Shown: in pieces, positions 11,136 to 20,090 of the stretch
How the letters are laid out: each line of letters begins with the position of its first letter
Position numbering within the stretch: position 1 is the first letter of the stretch
Source: Bacillus sp. JCM 19034
GTDB taxonomy: Bacteria; Bacillota; Bacilli; Bacillales; Bacillaceae_D
Direction of reading: 5' to 3'
NCBI RefSeq assembly: GCF_001310635.1
Contig: NZ_BAXR01000015.1
Span: 1-64,000 of the forward strand
Length of the DNA stretch: 64,000 nt
Notes under the pieces: model-generated
What the model was told of the DNA's origin: nothing
Database searches by the model: none
What the model saw: only the letters and a program-made list of their open reading frames with translations
Translations under genes and position numbers: made by a program

Positions 11136-11927
11136 TTGAAACAACGTTAATTACTAGTACGATCGTTTTAGCGATCATCATTATTATTGGTGGACATTAT
11201 TACTACCAGCAAAAACTACAAGCTATCGCTGAAGAGGCTCAGCAAATCGATGTTGACATCATCGATAATGAGGAGGATAAAGATAAAGAACCTACTGTCA
11301 GTGATGACGATGCAAGTACGGAACTCCCATCCGCTACCGGTATGCTCAATGAGTGGATTGAGCAATACGGTACGGATGGTTCGCTTGAGATCGTTGCATT
11401 CGGATCTACTTCCATAACCCATGAAGACGTTGATTTATCATGGCCTTATGTACTAACCGATTTATTACAAAGTACTGCCGGTAATATTGATGTTAATATG
11501 CATGTTGTAGATGTCGATAGATTAAATACGTTTGAAATAGCCGAGAGTGATTATATTGATGAAGTGATTAGCCTTCGTCCAGAAGTACTTTTGATTGAAC
11601 CATTTCTCTTAAATGATAATGGTGTCTTGATGAAAGAGGATTCAATTGAAATGTTAAGAAGAATTCTTTCACATTTAGAGCCGGAGTTAGCAGAGACTGA
11701 AATCATCCTACTTCCAGGGAACCCATTATTTGGAGCTGGCTATTACTTAGAACAAACTCAAGCTTTAGAGCAATTTGCCAATGATGAAGATTATATTTAC
11801 GCTGATCATTGGTTTGCATGGCCTTCAACTGATGATTCTGAGTTAAATAATCTTATTGAAAATGCCAGACCGAATGAGCAAGGGCATCACGTTTGCAGAA
11901 GCGTTATATGAAGTATTTACCAAATAA
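11136..11927 (+). CDS. Membrane-anchored SGNH/GDSL-like hydrolase-fold protein (frameshifted at both ends)
   Basis: About 263 residues. A single N-terminal membrane helix (LITSTIVLAIIIIIGGHYYY) precedes an acidic linker and then an SGNH-like domain. Block I reads EIVAFGSTS where the classical GDS serine would be, and later there are RPEVLLIEPFLLND and NARPNEQG. The start is uncertain: a TTG at 11136 behind GAAGGGCGG gives a good N-terminus (MKQRLITS) only if one base is missing near 11146. Near 11890 a second indel breaks the C-terminus; the shifted frame gives FAEALYEVFTK and a TAA at 11927. SGNH proteins in such loci often de-O-acetylate or acetylate surface glycans; that is inference here. 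Confidence 0.65.
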
Positions 11928-11945
11928 AAAGGTTACATAAGCTAG

Positions 11946-11977
11946 CACGGAGGAGAAATCACCCTCCGTGTTTTTTT
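11946..11977 (+). terminator. Rho-independent terminator of the surface-protein/SGNH unit
   Basis: An 8-bp GC-rich stem (CACGGAGG / CCTCCGTG) with a 9-base loop, followed directly by seven T residues. Confidence 0.9.
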
Positions 11978-12086
11978 ATAATAGTGCTTTTAACACCTTA
12001 ACCCATCCAAATATTGATAGCCATAACGGAACGCTTAATATCGAACCCCATAGTAAGCCTTTAATAATATTATGATCTTCCGTCAT
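11976..12086 (-). CDS. 36-residue single-span membrane microprotein
   Basis: Reads MTEDHNIIKGLLWG... and ends ...WVKVLKALL. A short polar start is followed by one hydrophobic span with two tryptophans and a basic tail. The ribosome site AAGAAGGAGAG lies about 8 bases before the ATG (12086-12084), which is strong support for a real gene despite its size. The stop overlaps the T-tract of the terminator on the other strand. I do not recognise the family. The composition suggests a small inner-membrane regulator or structural peptide. Confidence 0.7.
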   Translation of the reverse strand: MTEDHNIIKGLLWGSILSVPLWLSIFGWVKVLKALL

Positions 12087-12192
12087 AAACGCTCTCCTTC
12101 TTTTTTTTAAAAAGTATGATCATTTGGAGAGCTGCTTATACTTAATTCCGACATGTTAGCTAACATTTTGACATATTTACCCATAAAAATAA

Positions 12193-12212
12193 TCCAAGAA
12201 CATATTCTCGGA
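12193..12212 (-). terminator. Terminator downstream of the 80-residue gene
   Basis: An 8-bp stem that is complete on the minus strand (UCCGAGAA / UUCUUGGA with one G-U pair), loop UAUG, followed by TTATTTTTA. It also has a T-run on the plus side. Confidence 0.7.
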
Positions 12213-12230
12213 CTTTTTTTGATCACCTAT

Positions 12231-12473
12231 CTAAGACAGACGTGAAATGGATTGTTCACATAAATCAATCATTTCTGCTAAATAATCTTGTTCTCTTAAT
12301 GGTGTCCATGGAATTTCAATTCCTCTTCCTGGAGCAAATGCCTTACCGTAACATTGATCATTTTCATTCGTTGAAATGTATATATCCCAGCTCCATCGCT
12401 CCGCTTGATGTTTAGTTGGGGTGCTATCTATTTCAGCTAAATAATACTTATTTTGACCAAAGGCCATTTTCAT
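12231..12473 (-). CDS. Conserved hypothetical protein, 80 residues
   Basis: A short soluble protein that starts MKMAFGQNKYYLAEI. The ATG at 12473 is spaced correctly behind AAGGAG, whereas an upstream in-frame GTG overlaps the ribosome site. It is rich in aromatic residues and tryptophan (AERWSWDIYIS, EIPWTPLREQDYL). No catalytic motif, signal peptide or membrane span is visible. It has its own terminator and is probably monocistronic. I do not recognise the function. Confidence 0.7.
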   Translation of the reverse strand: MKMAFGQNKYYLAEIDSTPTKHQAERWSWDIYISTNENDQCYGKAFAPGRGIEIPWTPLREQDYLAEMIDLCEQSISRLS

Positions 12474-12610
12474 GACTACCACTCCTTCTCACTTAACTTT
12501 AATCAGTTCCTTTACTAATATGTATATACTACGACTTTTATGAGTGATTGTCCTTTTTAATGTAAGAAATCCTTTCAATTTTTTTCCTATATCCTCTTTT
12601 CTAAAAACAA

Positions 12611-12639
12611 TTGACATTCTTGCAGAAAAGTGATAGTTT
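12611..12639 (+). promoter_or_regulatory. Candidate SigA promoter for the YuiF-like gene
   Basis: TTGACA at 12611-12616, a 17-base spacer and TAGTTT at 12634-12639. The match to -35 is perfect and to -10 partial. It lies 60 bases before the next start codon. Confidence 0.5.
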
Positions 12640-12699
12640 GATAAGGTCTTTCATGTATTAGTGATTTAATAAACTAAAGGATTTTTGGAGTGATCATTT

Positions 12700-14018
12700 A
12701 TGAATGCCGTTTTAATTGCTGTTTTAATCATGCTCATATTAAGTTTATCGAGAGTCCATGTCGTACTCGCACTAGCAATTGGTGCGTTAGTAGGTGGTCT
12801 AGTAGGTGGCTTAGGCTTTGAGCATACAATATCAACGTTTAATGATGGATTAGGTGGTGGAGCAACGGTTGCTTTAAGCTATGCTCTTCTAGGTGCTTTT
12901 GCAGTAGCAATTGCTCGAACAGGACTACCAGACGTAATGGTTCAGTTTGTTATACGCCTAGTCGGAAAAAACAACGATTCGCGAAAAGCCGCTTTATCAA
13001 AAGCACTAATATTTTTTATTTTAACAATCGTAGCTTGCTTTTCACAAAATGTCGTACCTATTCATATTGCATTTATCCCAATTTTAATTCCACCAATTTT
13101 GCAAATTTTAAATGAATTAGGTGTTGACCGTCGGGCAATTGCAACAATATTAACGTTTGGATTAACAGCACCTTATATTTTCTTGCCGTACGGGTTTGGG
13201 AAGATTTTCCACGAAATCATCGCCGATAATATGAATGAAAATGAATTAACCGTCACATTATCTGATATTCCAACAGCAATGGCTTTACCGACACTAGGCT
13301 CGTTCTTGGACTTTTGGTCGCACTTCTGATCACATACCGCAAGAAACGTCAATACGAAAGTAAGCCGGTATTAGGTGTTTCAGATACAAAACAGCAATAT
13401 ACAGTTTGGTCCGTTTATGCTGCTGGTGCTGCGATTATCATCACGTTAATCATCCAAAGTGTTTTTGAATCAATGATTATTGCTGCTTTATCTGGTTTAA
13501 TTGTTCTGTTTGCTTCTCGTTCTTTAAAGTGGAAAGAAGCGGATGGTGTCGTCACAGAGGGGATGAAGATGATGGCATTCATCGGGTTTGTGATGCTAAC
13601 AGCCTCAGGTTTTGCTGCAGTCATACGTGAGACTGGTCATGTTGATTTACTTGTCAATCAAGCAACCACTATTATTGGGGATAATCGAGCTGCAGCAGCC
13701 TTTCTCATGCTAATTATCGGGTTATTTATTACGATGGGAATCGGGTCTTCTTTTGCGACAATTCCGATTATCGCTACTTTATTCGTCCCATTAGGTGTAG
13801 CCGCTGGTTTTTCTCCATTAGCGATTATCGCTCTAATCGGTACAGCTGGTGCCTTAGGCGATGCAGGAGCTCCAGCCTCTGACAGTACACTTGGGCCAAC
13901 CGCGGGACTTAATGCTGACGGACAGCATAATCATATTTGGGATACTTGTGTACCTACTTTTTTACATTTTAATATCCCTCTTTTCATATTTGGTTGGCTA
14001 GCAGCAATGGTTTTATAA
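12700..14018 (+). CDS. Na+/H+ antiporter family protein, YuiF-like (one frameshift)
   Basis: Integral membrane transporter of about 440 residues with 11-12 hydrophobic spans, similar in length and pattern to B. subtilis YuiF in the NhaC/Na_H_antiporter families. Seen motifs include RVHVVLALAIGALVGG in span 2, the GLGGGATVALSYALLGAFA re-entrant-like stretch, and near the end IGTAGALGDAGAPASDSTLG. The frame breaks at about 13303: TLG/S becomes TLGLVLGLLVALLITYRKK after restoring one base. The transported ion or amino acid is unknown. It is monocistronic, with a promoter upstream and a strong hairpin downstream. Confidence 0.8.
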
Positions 14019-14078
14019 GAACCAGTCACTGTTAGAAATTACACATGGAAATTTTCATACTCATATTAGATTGCAAAA

Positions 14079-14114
14079 CAAGCACAGTCAGAAAAAACTG
14101 ACTGTGCTTGTTTT
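14079..14114 (+). terminator. Strong terminator after the antiporter gene
   Basis: Perfect 13-bp stem (CAAGCACAGTCAG / CTGACTGTGCTTG), six-A loop, then TTTT. The A-rich upstream side makes it usable in both directions for the convergent lipoprotein gene. Confidence 0.9.
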
Positions 14115-14124
14115 ATATTATCAT

Positions 14125-14637
14125 TTATTCAACTGTTATTGTTGTTGATACGTCAATTTCCAATGTATCACCTTGCTCCAATTCGATTGAAATCCCTTCA
14201 TTTGTGAGAGTATTTTGGCTCTTTGACACCCCATCTGGACCTTTAATGATTAAATTGCCAGTTTGGTCACCGTCTGCATGTGCAAAATAATGACCTGCAG
14301 GGATGTCTGCCCCTATAATATAGTAACCTTGATCAAGTGTTAGCGAATCGTCAAGACCTACAGCAATCTCCTCTTGAACTTCCTCTTCTATATTATCATT
14401 GTTATCACCATCAGGTTCCTCATTCACATCCAAATCAATGTTATTCTCTTCTAACTCTTGGCGTAATTGCTCAATCTCAGCATTTAGTTGATCATATTCA
14501 AGTACTAACTCTTCATGCTTTTCCTGTAACTCCTTATATTCCGATTCTAGTTGGCTATAATCATTCTCATTGCTTTCTTGACTACAGCCTACTATAGTAA
14601 AGGCCAATGCACTGTATAAGAAAATCCACTTTTTCAT
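14125..14637 (-). CDS. Coiled-coil lipoprotein, 170 residues
   Basis: Predicted secreted lipoprotein: signal peptide of 17 residues ending in the lipobox TIVGC. A strong heptad coiled coil covers residues ~27-70 (LESEYKELQEKHEELVLEY), then an Asp/Glu/Asn linker and a small C-terminal beta domain (YYIIGADIPAGHYF...). Such IPAG-type domains occur in surface proteins of Bacillaceae. No enzyme motif is seen. It stands alone, convergent with the antiporter gene. The acidic composition fits a salt- or alkali-adapted host. Confidence 0.8.
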   Translation of the reverse strand: MKKWIFLYSALAFTIVGCSQESNENDYSQLESEYKELQEKHEELVLEYDQLNAEIEQLRQELEENNIDLDVNEEPDGDNNDNIEEEVQEEIAVGLDDSLTLDQGYYIIGADIPAGHYFAHADGDQTGNLIIKGPDGVSKSQNTLTNEGISIELEQGDTLEIDVSTTITVE

Positions 14638-14859
14638 CTATACCACTCCTCGTTGTATTGTAAGAATACTCGGTGCACTAATCTTAGTATTTTAAAAAGA
14701 ACAGGACGTATCCAGTACTCCTCTACAAATAATGAACGTATTGAGCGATTCACCCTATAACCGCAACCTGAAGCCGTTAATTTTTAAAACTCTTAGCTAA
14801 GTATATGACGCGTAGCCATTCTTTATTTAAATATACGTCTACTGGAGTTCTCATAGTCA

Positions 14860-15576
14860 TTAAGCTAAATCAACATTATGATAGACTTGCTTTACATCCT
14901 CCAAATCCTCTAATACATCAATTAGCTTCTCAAATTGCTCTTGATCTTCGTTTGTTAGCGTAACTTCACTTTGCGGAAGCATCGTTAATTCAGCAACAGT
15001 AAATTCTGTCACACCAGCTTGCTTGAAAGCTTCTTGAACAGCATGAAATTGTTCTGGCTCTGCATAAACAATGACTGAATCATCCTCTGCAAATAAATCT
15101 CTTACTTCAACATCCGCCTCCATTAATAGCTCCAAAACGTCCTCTTCACTTTTTTGCTCTACACCGATAACGGCCGTTGCATCGAACATGTAAGCAACTG
15201 AACCACTAACCCCCATATTCCCACCGTTTTTTCCAAAAGCAGCACGAACTTCTGAAGCTGTTCGATTCACATTATTCGTTAGTGCATCAACTATAATCAT
15301 TGAGCCATTCGGACCAAATCCTTCGTAACGTAGCTCATCATAGCTTTCTTCACTACCTCCCTTTGCCTTTTCAATCGCTCGATCAATAATTGCTTTAGGT
15401 ACGTTATACGTTTTCGCCCTCTCTAATACAACTTTCAATGCTTGATTTAATTCGGGATCTGGCTCACCTTGCTTAGCCACTACATATATCTCCCGACCGA
15501 ACTTTGCATATATACGACTCGTATTTGCGTCCTTAGACGCCTTCTTTTCTTTAATGTTATTCCACTTACGCCCCAT
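14860..15576 (-). CDS. yeeI: YebC/PmpR family protein YeeI
   Basis: A 238-residue cytoplasmic protein. The start [20 protein letters not shown] and the blocks [36 protein letters not shown] and [18 protein letters not shown] are nearly the same as B. subtilis YeeI. Members of this family are annotated as DNA-binding regulators; recent work on homologues points to help in translating proline-rich stretches, so the classic name should be used with care. ATG 15576 was chosen because AAGGTGAG sits 9 bases upstream, while the earlier GTG overlaps it. Confidence 0.93.
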   Translation of the reverse strand: MGRKWNNIKEKKASKDANTSRIYAKFGREIYVVAKQGEPDPELNQALKVVLERAKTYNVPKAIIDRAIEKAKGGSEESYDELRYEGFGPNGSMIIVDALTNNVNRTASEVRAAFGKNGGNMGVSGSVAYMFDATAVIGVEQKSEEDVLELLMEADVEVRDLFAEDDSVIVYAEPEQFHAVQEAFKQAGVTEFTVAELTMLPQSEVTLTNEDQEQFEKLIDVLEDLEDVKQVYHNVDLA

Positions 15577-15599
15577 ACTATCCACTCACCTTTTCTTCA

Positions 15600-16029
15600 A
15601 TTCTCAATTCTAACTCATTACCTTTATTATAACGTACAAACATTATTAGAATCGAGCCTTAATCCTTAACGAATTTATCTCGTAGTATACTCGTTTCTTC
15701 CACATTTGTCCCGTAGCAGATCATACGAAGATAAATCAATATACTTCGTTCATAGTAGATATTAGATATTTACTCATATTCGATGTAATACGTTCAACAG
15801 CAAAATATCTAAATAATTACTATCGCTGCGTAGGAGATTCTTATTAACCATCCAGCTAAGGTATAAAACAACTAGTTCTTTAGTCTCATTTTTTAAAAAT
15901 ATATTCCCTCTGCATCTTTTTTCCTAGTATACTAAATAATGTTGTGAATTGTTTACTAAATTCTGCTCTGGCTAATACAAAAATATAACAAAGGTAATGT
16001 GATAAATAATAATAGGGAGGCTAAAAAGG
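15600..16029. other. 430-base non-coding stretch
   Basis: Very AT-rich region between yeeI and a microprotein gene. It contains TATACT-like -10 candidates (for example near 15935) and the AGGGAGG ribosome site of the next gene. I see no long frame with coding character, no strong hairpin and no repeat. Confidence 0.5.
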
Positions 16030-16158
16030 ATGTACTTAACACCGGAACAAATGGCTCAAAGGAAACAACGGAAAAAAATGTTGATAACATACATTATTGT
16101 CCCATTGATTGCCGTTGCGATAGGTGCAGGTGTAACCGTACTATCAAGCATGCTGTAA
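16030..16158 (+). CDS. 42-residue single-span membrane microprotein
   Basis: Reads MYLTPEQMAQRKQRKKM, then one membrane span (YIIVPLIAVAIGAGVTVL) and a short tail. The basic, methionine-containing N-terminal arm predicts an N-in orientation. AGGGAGG about 10 bases upstream and a strong terminator right after the stop (16161-16197) show an independent transcription unit. No family recognised. It is too small to carry enzyme activity, so a regulatory or membrane-partner role is the likely guess. Confidence 0.75.
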   Translation: MYLTPEQMAQRKQRKKMLITYIIVPLIAVAIGAGVTVLSSML

Positions 16159-16160
16159 TA

Positions 16161-16197
16161 AAAAACTAGTGTCCCAATAGTATGGACACTAGTTTTT
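16161..16197. terminator. Bidirectional terminator
   Basis: Perfect 14-bp stem (AAAAACTAGTGTCC / GGACACTAGTTTTT) with a 9-base loop and T-runs on both strands. It serves the microprotein and the convergent zinc-ribbon gene, whose stop it touches. Confidence 0.9.
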
Positions 16198-16823
16198 TAT
16201 TCCTCAATTTCTAATAGATCTTCTTCCTTATTCTCATTGACATTCTTAGTAATGCGTTTCCAAATAACAATCGAGATAATCGATAATACGATTATACTTA
16301 ATACTGTTAACGGCAGTATCGCAATAATAATGAAATTCAACTGATTTGTTTGTGGAATAAGGCCATTAGAATAAACGTTTGTATTATGCAAAAATAGTAT
16401 AAAGAAAGGAACAAACGCCAGCGAAGTAAGTCCTAAGTTACCAAACAAAGCATAGCTCTCAAAACGGCTATGGAAGTACAAGCTCGCTATTAAAAATAAT
16501 ACAATTAATAAGACTGGAGCTAGATAAGCTAAAAAGGAATAGTCCCCATGAATCATACTATTTCTAGCGACAAAATAAAGCCAGATAATATTGAGCACCA
16601 TACAACTATTTACGATATACGTAACGTAAGTTGAGTATTTATTTAATGAAAATTTCTTTGATTCCGTTTTCAATTCAAATTCTTGATTCCCTTCATCCAG
16701 TTCATCCATTTCGTCTTGTTGATTTTCTATTTTCACTAGATTATAATTCAACCCGCAAGAAGGACAAAAATTAGCTTCCTCTTCCTTATTTGCTCCACAA
16801 GTCGGACAAAAATTAATGACCAT
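16197..16823 (-). CDS. Zinc-ribbon membrane protein
   Basis: A 208-residue protein. The N-terminus carries a two-knuckle zinc ribbon, FCPTCG and FCPSCG 15 residues apart. An acidic linker (residues ~30-55) is followed by four or five membrane spans. Many Bacillus membrane proteins with this plan are of unknown role; the ribbon may bind zinc or act as a folding or interaction module. ATG 16823 was preferred because the GTGAGG ribosome site is 7 bases upstream. It ends in an acidic cytoplasmic tail and is convergent with the microprotein gene. Confidence 0.8.
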   Translation of the reverse strand: MVINFCPTCGANKEEEANFCPSCGLNYNLVKIENQQDEMDELDEGNQEFELKTESKKFSLNKYSTYVTYIVNSCMVLNIIWLYFVARNSMIHGDYSFLAYLAPVLLIVLFLIASLYFHSRFESYALFGNLGLTSLAFVPFFILFLHNTNVYSNGLIPQTNQLNFIIIAILPLTVLSIIVLSIISIVIWKRITKNVNENKEEDLLEIEE

Positions 16824-16977
16824 ATTCATACCTCACACTATAATTATTCACTTTTGCTACTTTTCTTCATTCTATTATACTATATAATGATACATATTGA
16901 TTAACAGAAGGAAAAAATATACTAAATAGTAAGAAAGTTGGATGTATTCCCAATAATAAGTGAGGAGTGATCATCAT

Positions 16978-17364
16978 ATGAACCTATTAAACATTCATCA
17001 CGTTGCAATTATTTGCTCAAACTATGAGGTATCTAAACGCTTTTATACAGAAATCCTCGGTTTAACAATTATCAATGAAACATATCGAAAAGAACGAGAA
17101 TCATATAAACTTGATTTATCCGTAAATGACCTTGTTCAGATCGAACTTTTCTCCTTTCCAAACAGTCCTAGACGACTCAGTTACCCTGAGGCACAAGGAT
17201 TACGTCACCTTGCTTTTTCCGTTAACGATATTAACGAAGCTGCGGCTGAACTTAAGGCAAAAGGAGTTGATGTTGAACCGATTCGCATAGACGAATCAAC
17301 TGGTAAACGTTTTACTTTTTTCCATGATCCTGATCTACTGCCTATTGAATTATATGAACGTTAA
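16978..17364 (+). CDS. VOC-fold protein, glyoxalase I-like (YaeR/GloA2 type)
   Basis: A 128-residue single-domain member of the vicinal-oxygen-chelate superfamily. It opens IHHVAIICSNYEVSKRFY, with metal-ligand His in HHVAI. Further ligand candidates are QIELFSF, LRHLAFSV and the final LLPIELYE, giving the usual H/E-H/E set across the paired beta-alpha-beta modules. The substrate is not certain: close relatives are called lactoylglutathione lyase-like, but Bacillaceae lack glutathione, so a bacillithiol-linked or other small substrate is more likely (inference). ATG 16978 follows GAGGAG. It is convergent with the TRAP operon. Confidence 0.85.
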   Translation: MNLLNIHHVAIICSNYEVSKRFYTEILGLTIINETYRKERESYKLDLSVNDLVQIELFSFPNSPRRLSYPEAQGLRHLAFSVNDINEAAAELKAKGVDVEPIRIDESTGKRFTFFHDPDLLPIELYER

Positions 17365-17387
17365 TTCTCACGTCTAATATGACAAAA

Positions 17388-17424
17388 AAGCTTGTATGAA
17401 AGCCATTTGCTTTCATACAAGCTT
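17388..17424 (-). terminator. Terminator of the TRAP transporter operon
   Basis: Perfect 16-bp stem (AAGCTTGTATGAAAGC and its complement) with a 5-base loop, followed on the minus strand by TTTTT. It lies between the convergent VOC and TRAP permease genes. Confidence 0.9.
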
Positions 17425-17427
17425 AGA

Positions 17428-19590
17428 TTAAGTCGTTTGTGGTGATACCTGCTTATTTCCACTAGACCTCTTTCTTATGATTTGACCTATAATTAAAACA
17501 GCAAATAGTACTATCCCTATGAGATCAGTCCAAATCGAACCGTGGATTAACACGAGTGCTGTAACGAAAGCAAGTAGCCTTTCGATTAGTAGCAATCGAA
17601 CAAATAAATAATTTTGGATGAACATAACAAATGCCATAATCCCTACAATTGCCGTTATAATATGTTGGGAAATCTCCAACCAGCTATACATACCTGCTTC
17701 CTCAGGCAATAAAAGGATTGCCGTATTCATGACAAATACAAACGGTAGAAGCAAGGCCCCTGAATCAAATTTAAAGCCTTGAACACCCGTACGTATCGGT
17801 TCTGACTTTGCGATTCCTGATACGGCGTAAGCCGGTAGATTAATAGGCGGTGTATCATCTGCCAAAATACCATAATAGAGGACAAAAAGATGTGCGGCCA
17901 TAATCGGTACACCCAATTGTACAAGTGCTGGTGCAACCATAGCTGCTAAGATTACATAGGTGGCTGTCGTCGGTAAACCTAATCCTAAAATTAAACAGGC
18001 GATTAACGTGAAAATTAAAGCAAATATTAAATGCTCTCCAGCAAAGTTAACAATAATTGTTGGTAATTTGGCAGAAAGCCCTGTTAAATTTATGACTCCG
18101 ATTAATATACCTGCAGTTGCACACGCTACAACTACTGTCAATGAGTTTCGAGCAGCTACTTCTAAGCCAGATATAAGCTCTCTAACACCAAAACGAATAG
18201 GTGCTGATTGTACTTTAAAGAAACGCTGCATTAAAACGACAAGCAATGCGACAGCTAAACCAATTGCTACCATTACAGCTATTTCTAAACGCCATGAAAA
18301 AAAGAAGTGTAACGCAAATGCAATTAAAGCTACAATCCCCGCAACAAGCATTCCAGCTCCAAACTGTTCTCGTAGGCGATGAGTAAAGCTCGCCAAAACG
18401 AGTAATAATACGATTGCAAAAAAGGCAGCATTTGGAACGGTATTACCTTGAATGAGGAAATAGACGAGTACTATAACAGGCAAGATTAAATATCCATGCT
18501 GTATTAACGTTTTTCTTCCTGATACAAGTGCTTCCTTAGGTAGACCTGTTATGTTATTTTTTGAAGCTTCTAAATGAACCATAAACAAAATTGCTATATA
18601 GCTTAAAATCGCTGGGATAGCTGCTGACTTAATAATTTCAGCATAAGAATACGGTGTATACTCAATCATTAAAAAAGCAGCTGCCCCCATAATAGGCGGT
18701 AATAATTGTCCACTTGATGAAGCTGCCACTTCTATTCCACCTGCAACTTGAGGCTTAAATCCAACTTTTTTCATTAGCGGGATCGTGAAGGTTCCCGTTG
18801 TTACGGCATTGGCAACTGAACTTCCTGATATCGAACCGAGCATACCTGAAGAAACAACGGCAGCTTTTGCAGGCCCTCCTTTATATTTCCCAAAAGCTCT
18901 CAAGGCAAGGTCAATAAACATCTTACCTGCTCCTGTAGCTTCTAGTATTGCTCCAAACAAAATAAAGATGAATACATATGTCGCTGACACCGATAACGGT
19001 GTACTAAAAATTCCAGATGTTGTGTAGCCCATTTCATAAATAAATTGTTGAAAATCAGCTCTCGTATGACGAAATGGTGGGCTAAGAAAGCCACCTATGA
19101 AGAAATACGTTATAAAAATAGCGGCGATGATCACAAGTGGCTTACCGACTACTCGTCGTGTTGCTTCTAACACTAAAAGCAGCAGCATAATGCCTACTAG
19201 TAAATCAATGATCGTCATTCTCCCTGATAATATAGATGGAGACGTTTGATTTGCATACAAATAATAACCAACGAAAACGGCGATTCCGGCAATGACAAAA
19301 TCATATGACGCAATTTTCTTCTGGTTTAACCCTTTTTTTATTGGGAAAATCAAAAATACTAGTGCTAAACCTAGCGTTAAATGGATAATCATATGTGAGC
19401 GAGTTCCCACACCTGGCATTAAACCAAATCCAGCTGTGTAAAGATGATAAACTGACATCACCACAGCAATCACTAATATGAGCAGAGCCATCCAACCACG
19501 AACACTTCGATCACTTCCAGCAAGCTCATTCACTTGTTTATCCATGTTTTTATCCAGCTCATACTCGATTCTCTTTTTATTCTTTTTCAA
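17428..19590 (-). CDS. TRAP transporter fused permease (4TM/12TM, TAXI type)
   Basis: A 720-residue integral membrane protein combining the small (DctQ-like) and large (DctM-like) TRAP subunits, the form used with TAXI binding proteins. Visible DctM signatures include SGSSVANAVTTGTFTIPLMK, GLPTTATYVILAAMVAPAL and FVLYYGILADDTPPINLPAY. The last stretch of 100 residues is extra hydrophobic. Transport is driven by an ion gradient, usually Na+, and moves organic acids or related solutes into the cell. TTG 19590 is preceded by GAGGAGGGG. It follows the DUF1850 gene by 15 bases, so the three genes form one operon. The substrate is unknown. Confidence 0.92.
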   Translation of the reverse strand: MKKNKKRIEYELDKNMDKQVNELAGSDRSVRGWMALLILVIAVVMSVYHLYTAGFGLMPGVGTRSHMIIHLTLGLALVFLIFPIKKGLNQKKIASYDFVIAGIAVFVGYYLYANQTSPSILSGRMTIIDLLVGIMLLLLVLEATRRVVGKPLVIIAAIFITYFFIGGFLSPPFRHTRADFQQFIYEMGYTTSGIFSTPLSVSATYVFIFILFGAILEATGAGKMFIDLALRAFGKYKGGPAKAAVVSSGMLGSISGSSVANAVTTGTFTIPLMKKVGFKPQVAGGIEVAASSSGQLLPPIMGAAAFLMIEYTPYSYAEIIKSAAIPAILSYIAILFMVHLEASKNNITGLPKEALVSGRKTLIQHGYLILPVIVLVYFLIQGNTVPNAAFFAIVLLLVLASFTHRLREQFGAGMLVAGIVALIAFALHFFFSWRLEIAVMVAIGLAVALLVVLMQRFFKVQSAPIRFGVRELISGLEVAARNSLTVVVACATAGILIGVINLTGLSAKLPTIIVNFAGEHLIFALIFTLIACLILGLGLPTTATYVILAAMVAPALVQLGVPIMAAHLFVLYYGILADDTPPINLPAYAVSGIAKSEPIRTGVQGFKFDSGALLLPFVFVMNTAILLLPEEAGMYSWLEISQHIITAIVGIMAFVMFIQNYLFVRLLLIERLLAFVTALVLIHGSIWTDLIGIVLFAVLIIGQIIRKRSSGNKQVSPQTT

Positions 19591-19605
19591 ATGGTCCCCT
19601 CCTCT

Positions 19606-20090
19606 CTAGTAACGAACAATTCGGATTCGAAGCTTATGACCTGCAAACAAGGTTAAATCTAATGAATCGTCCTTATAGTAGAAATAATGAGAAAAGCGAT
19701 CAGATGGTAGAATCGTTAACTGCTCCACATCACGCTCTTCTTGTAATACATAAAAGCCATCGATAAACAAAAGCTTGTCTTTTTTTCATAGGGAATCCCA
19801 GCCCCAAATGACTGAACCCTACTTTCTGTTGCAACCATGACTCCTTCATCATTCATTTGGTAGTATTCTTGTACAGGTGTTAGCGAAACAGAATGAAGAT
19901 ACTCGTGATAAAATGTTTCGCCAGCTTGTATCGGAGCTTCCCAAATCACTTGCTGTTCTTTCTCATCGTATATTTGTAAGTAATGTTCTTTTCTCATAAG
20001 TACTAAGATAAGTAAGCTGAGAATGATAAACAAAAAGGCAGCGCCAAAACGCCTAGCCTTTTTGTTATGAGTATCACTCTTATTGCTCAT
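19606..20090 (-). CDS. DUF1850 protein (TRAP-associated, frameshifted)
   Basis: About 161 residues: a single N-terminal membrane anchor (FGAAFLFIILSLLILVLM), then an extracytoplasmic beta-rich domain with the family-typical FYHEYLHSVSLTPVQEYY. DUF1850 genes are commonly placed between TAXI binding-protein and fused-permease genes, as here. The exact role is unknown. A homopolymer break near 19785 (A7 for A8 after PYE) gives a false end. Restoring it gives EKKDKLLFIDGFYVLQEE and a stop at 19606. The ATG overlaps the end of the binding-protein gene by 11 bases, a sign of translational coupling. Confidence 0.82.

Noticed and set aside
12700..14018. True two-gene split of the antiporter
   Set aside because: The two pieces overlap at one missing base and together give the normal family length and span count. 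A single gene is the simpler reading.
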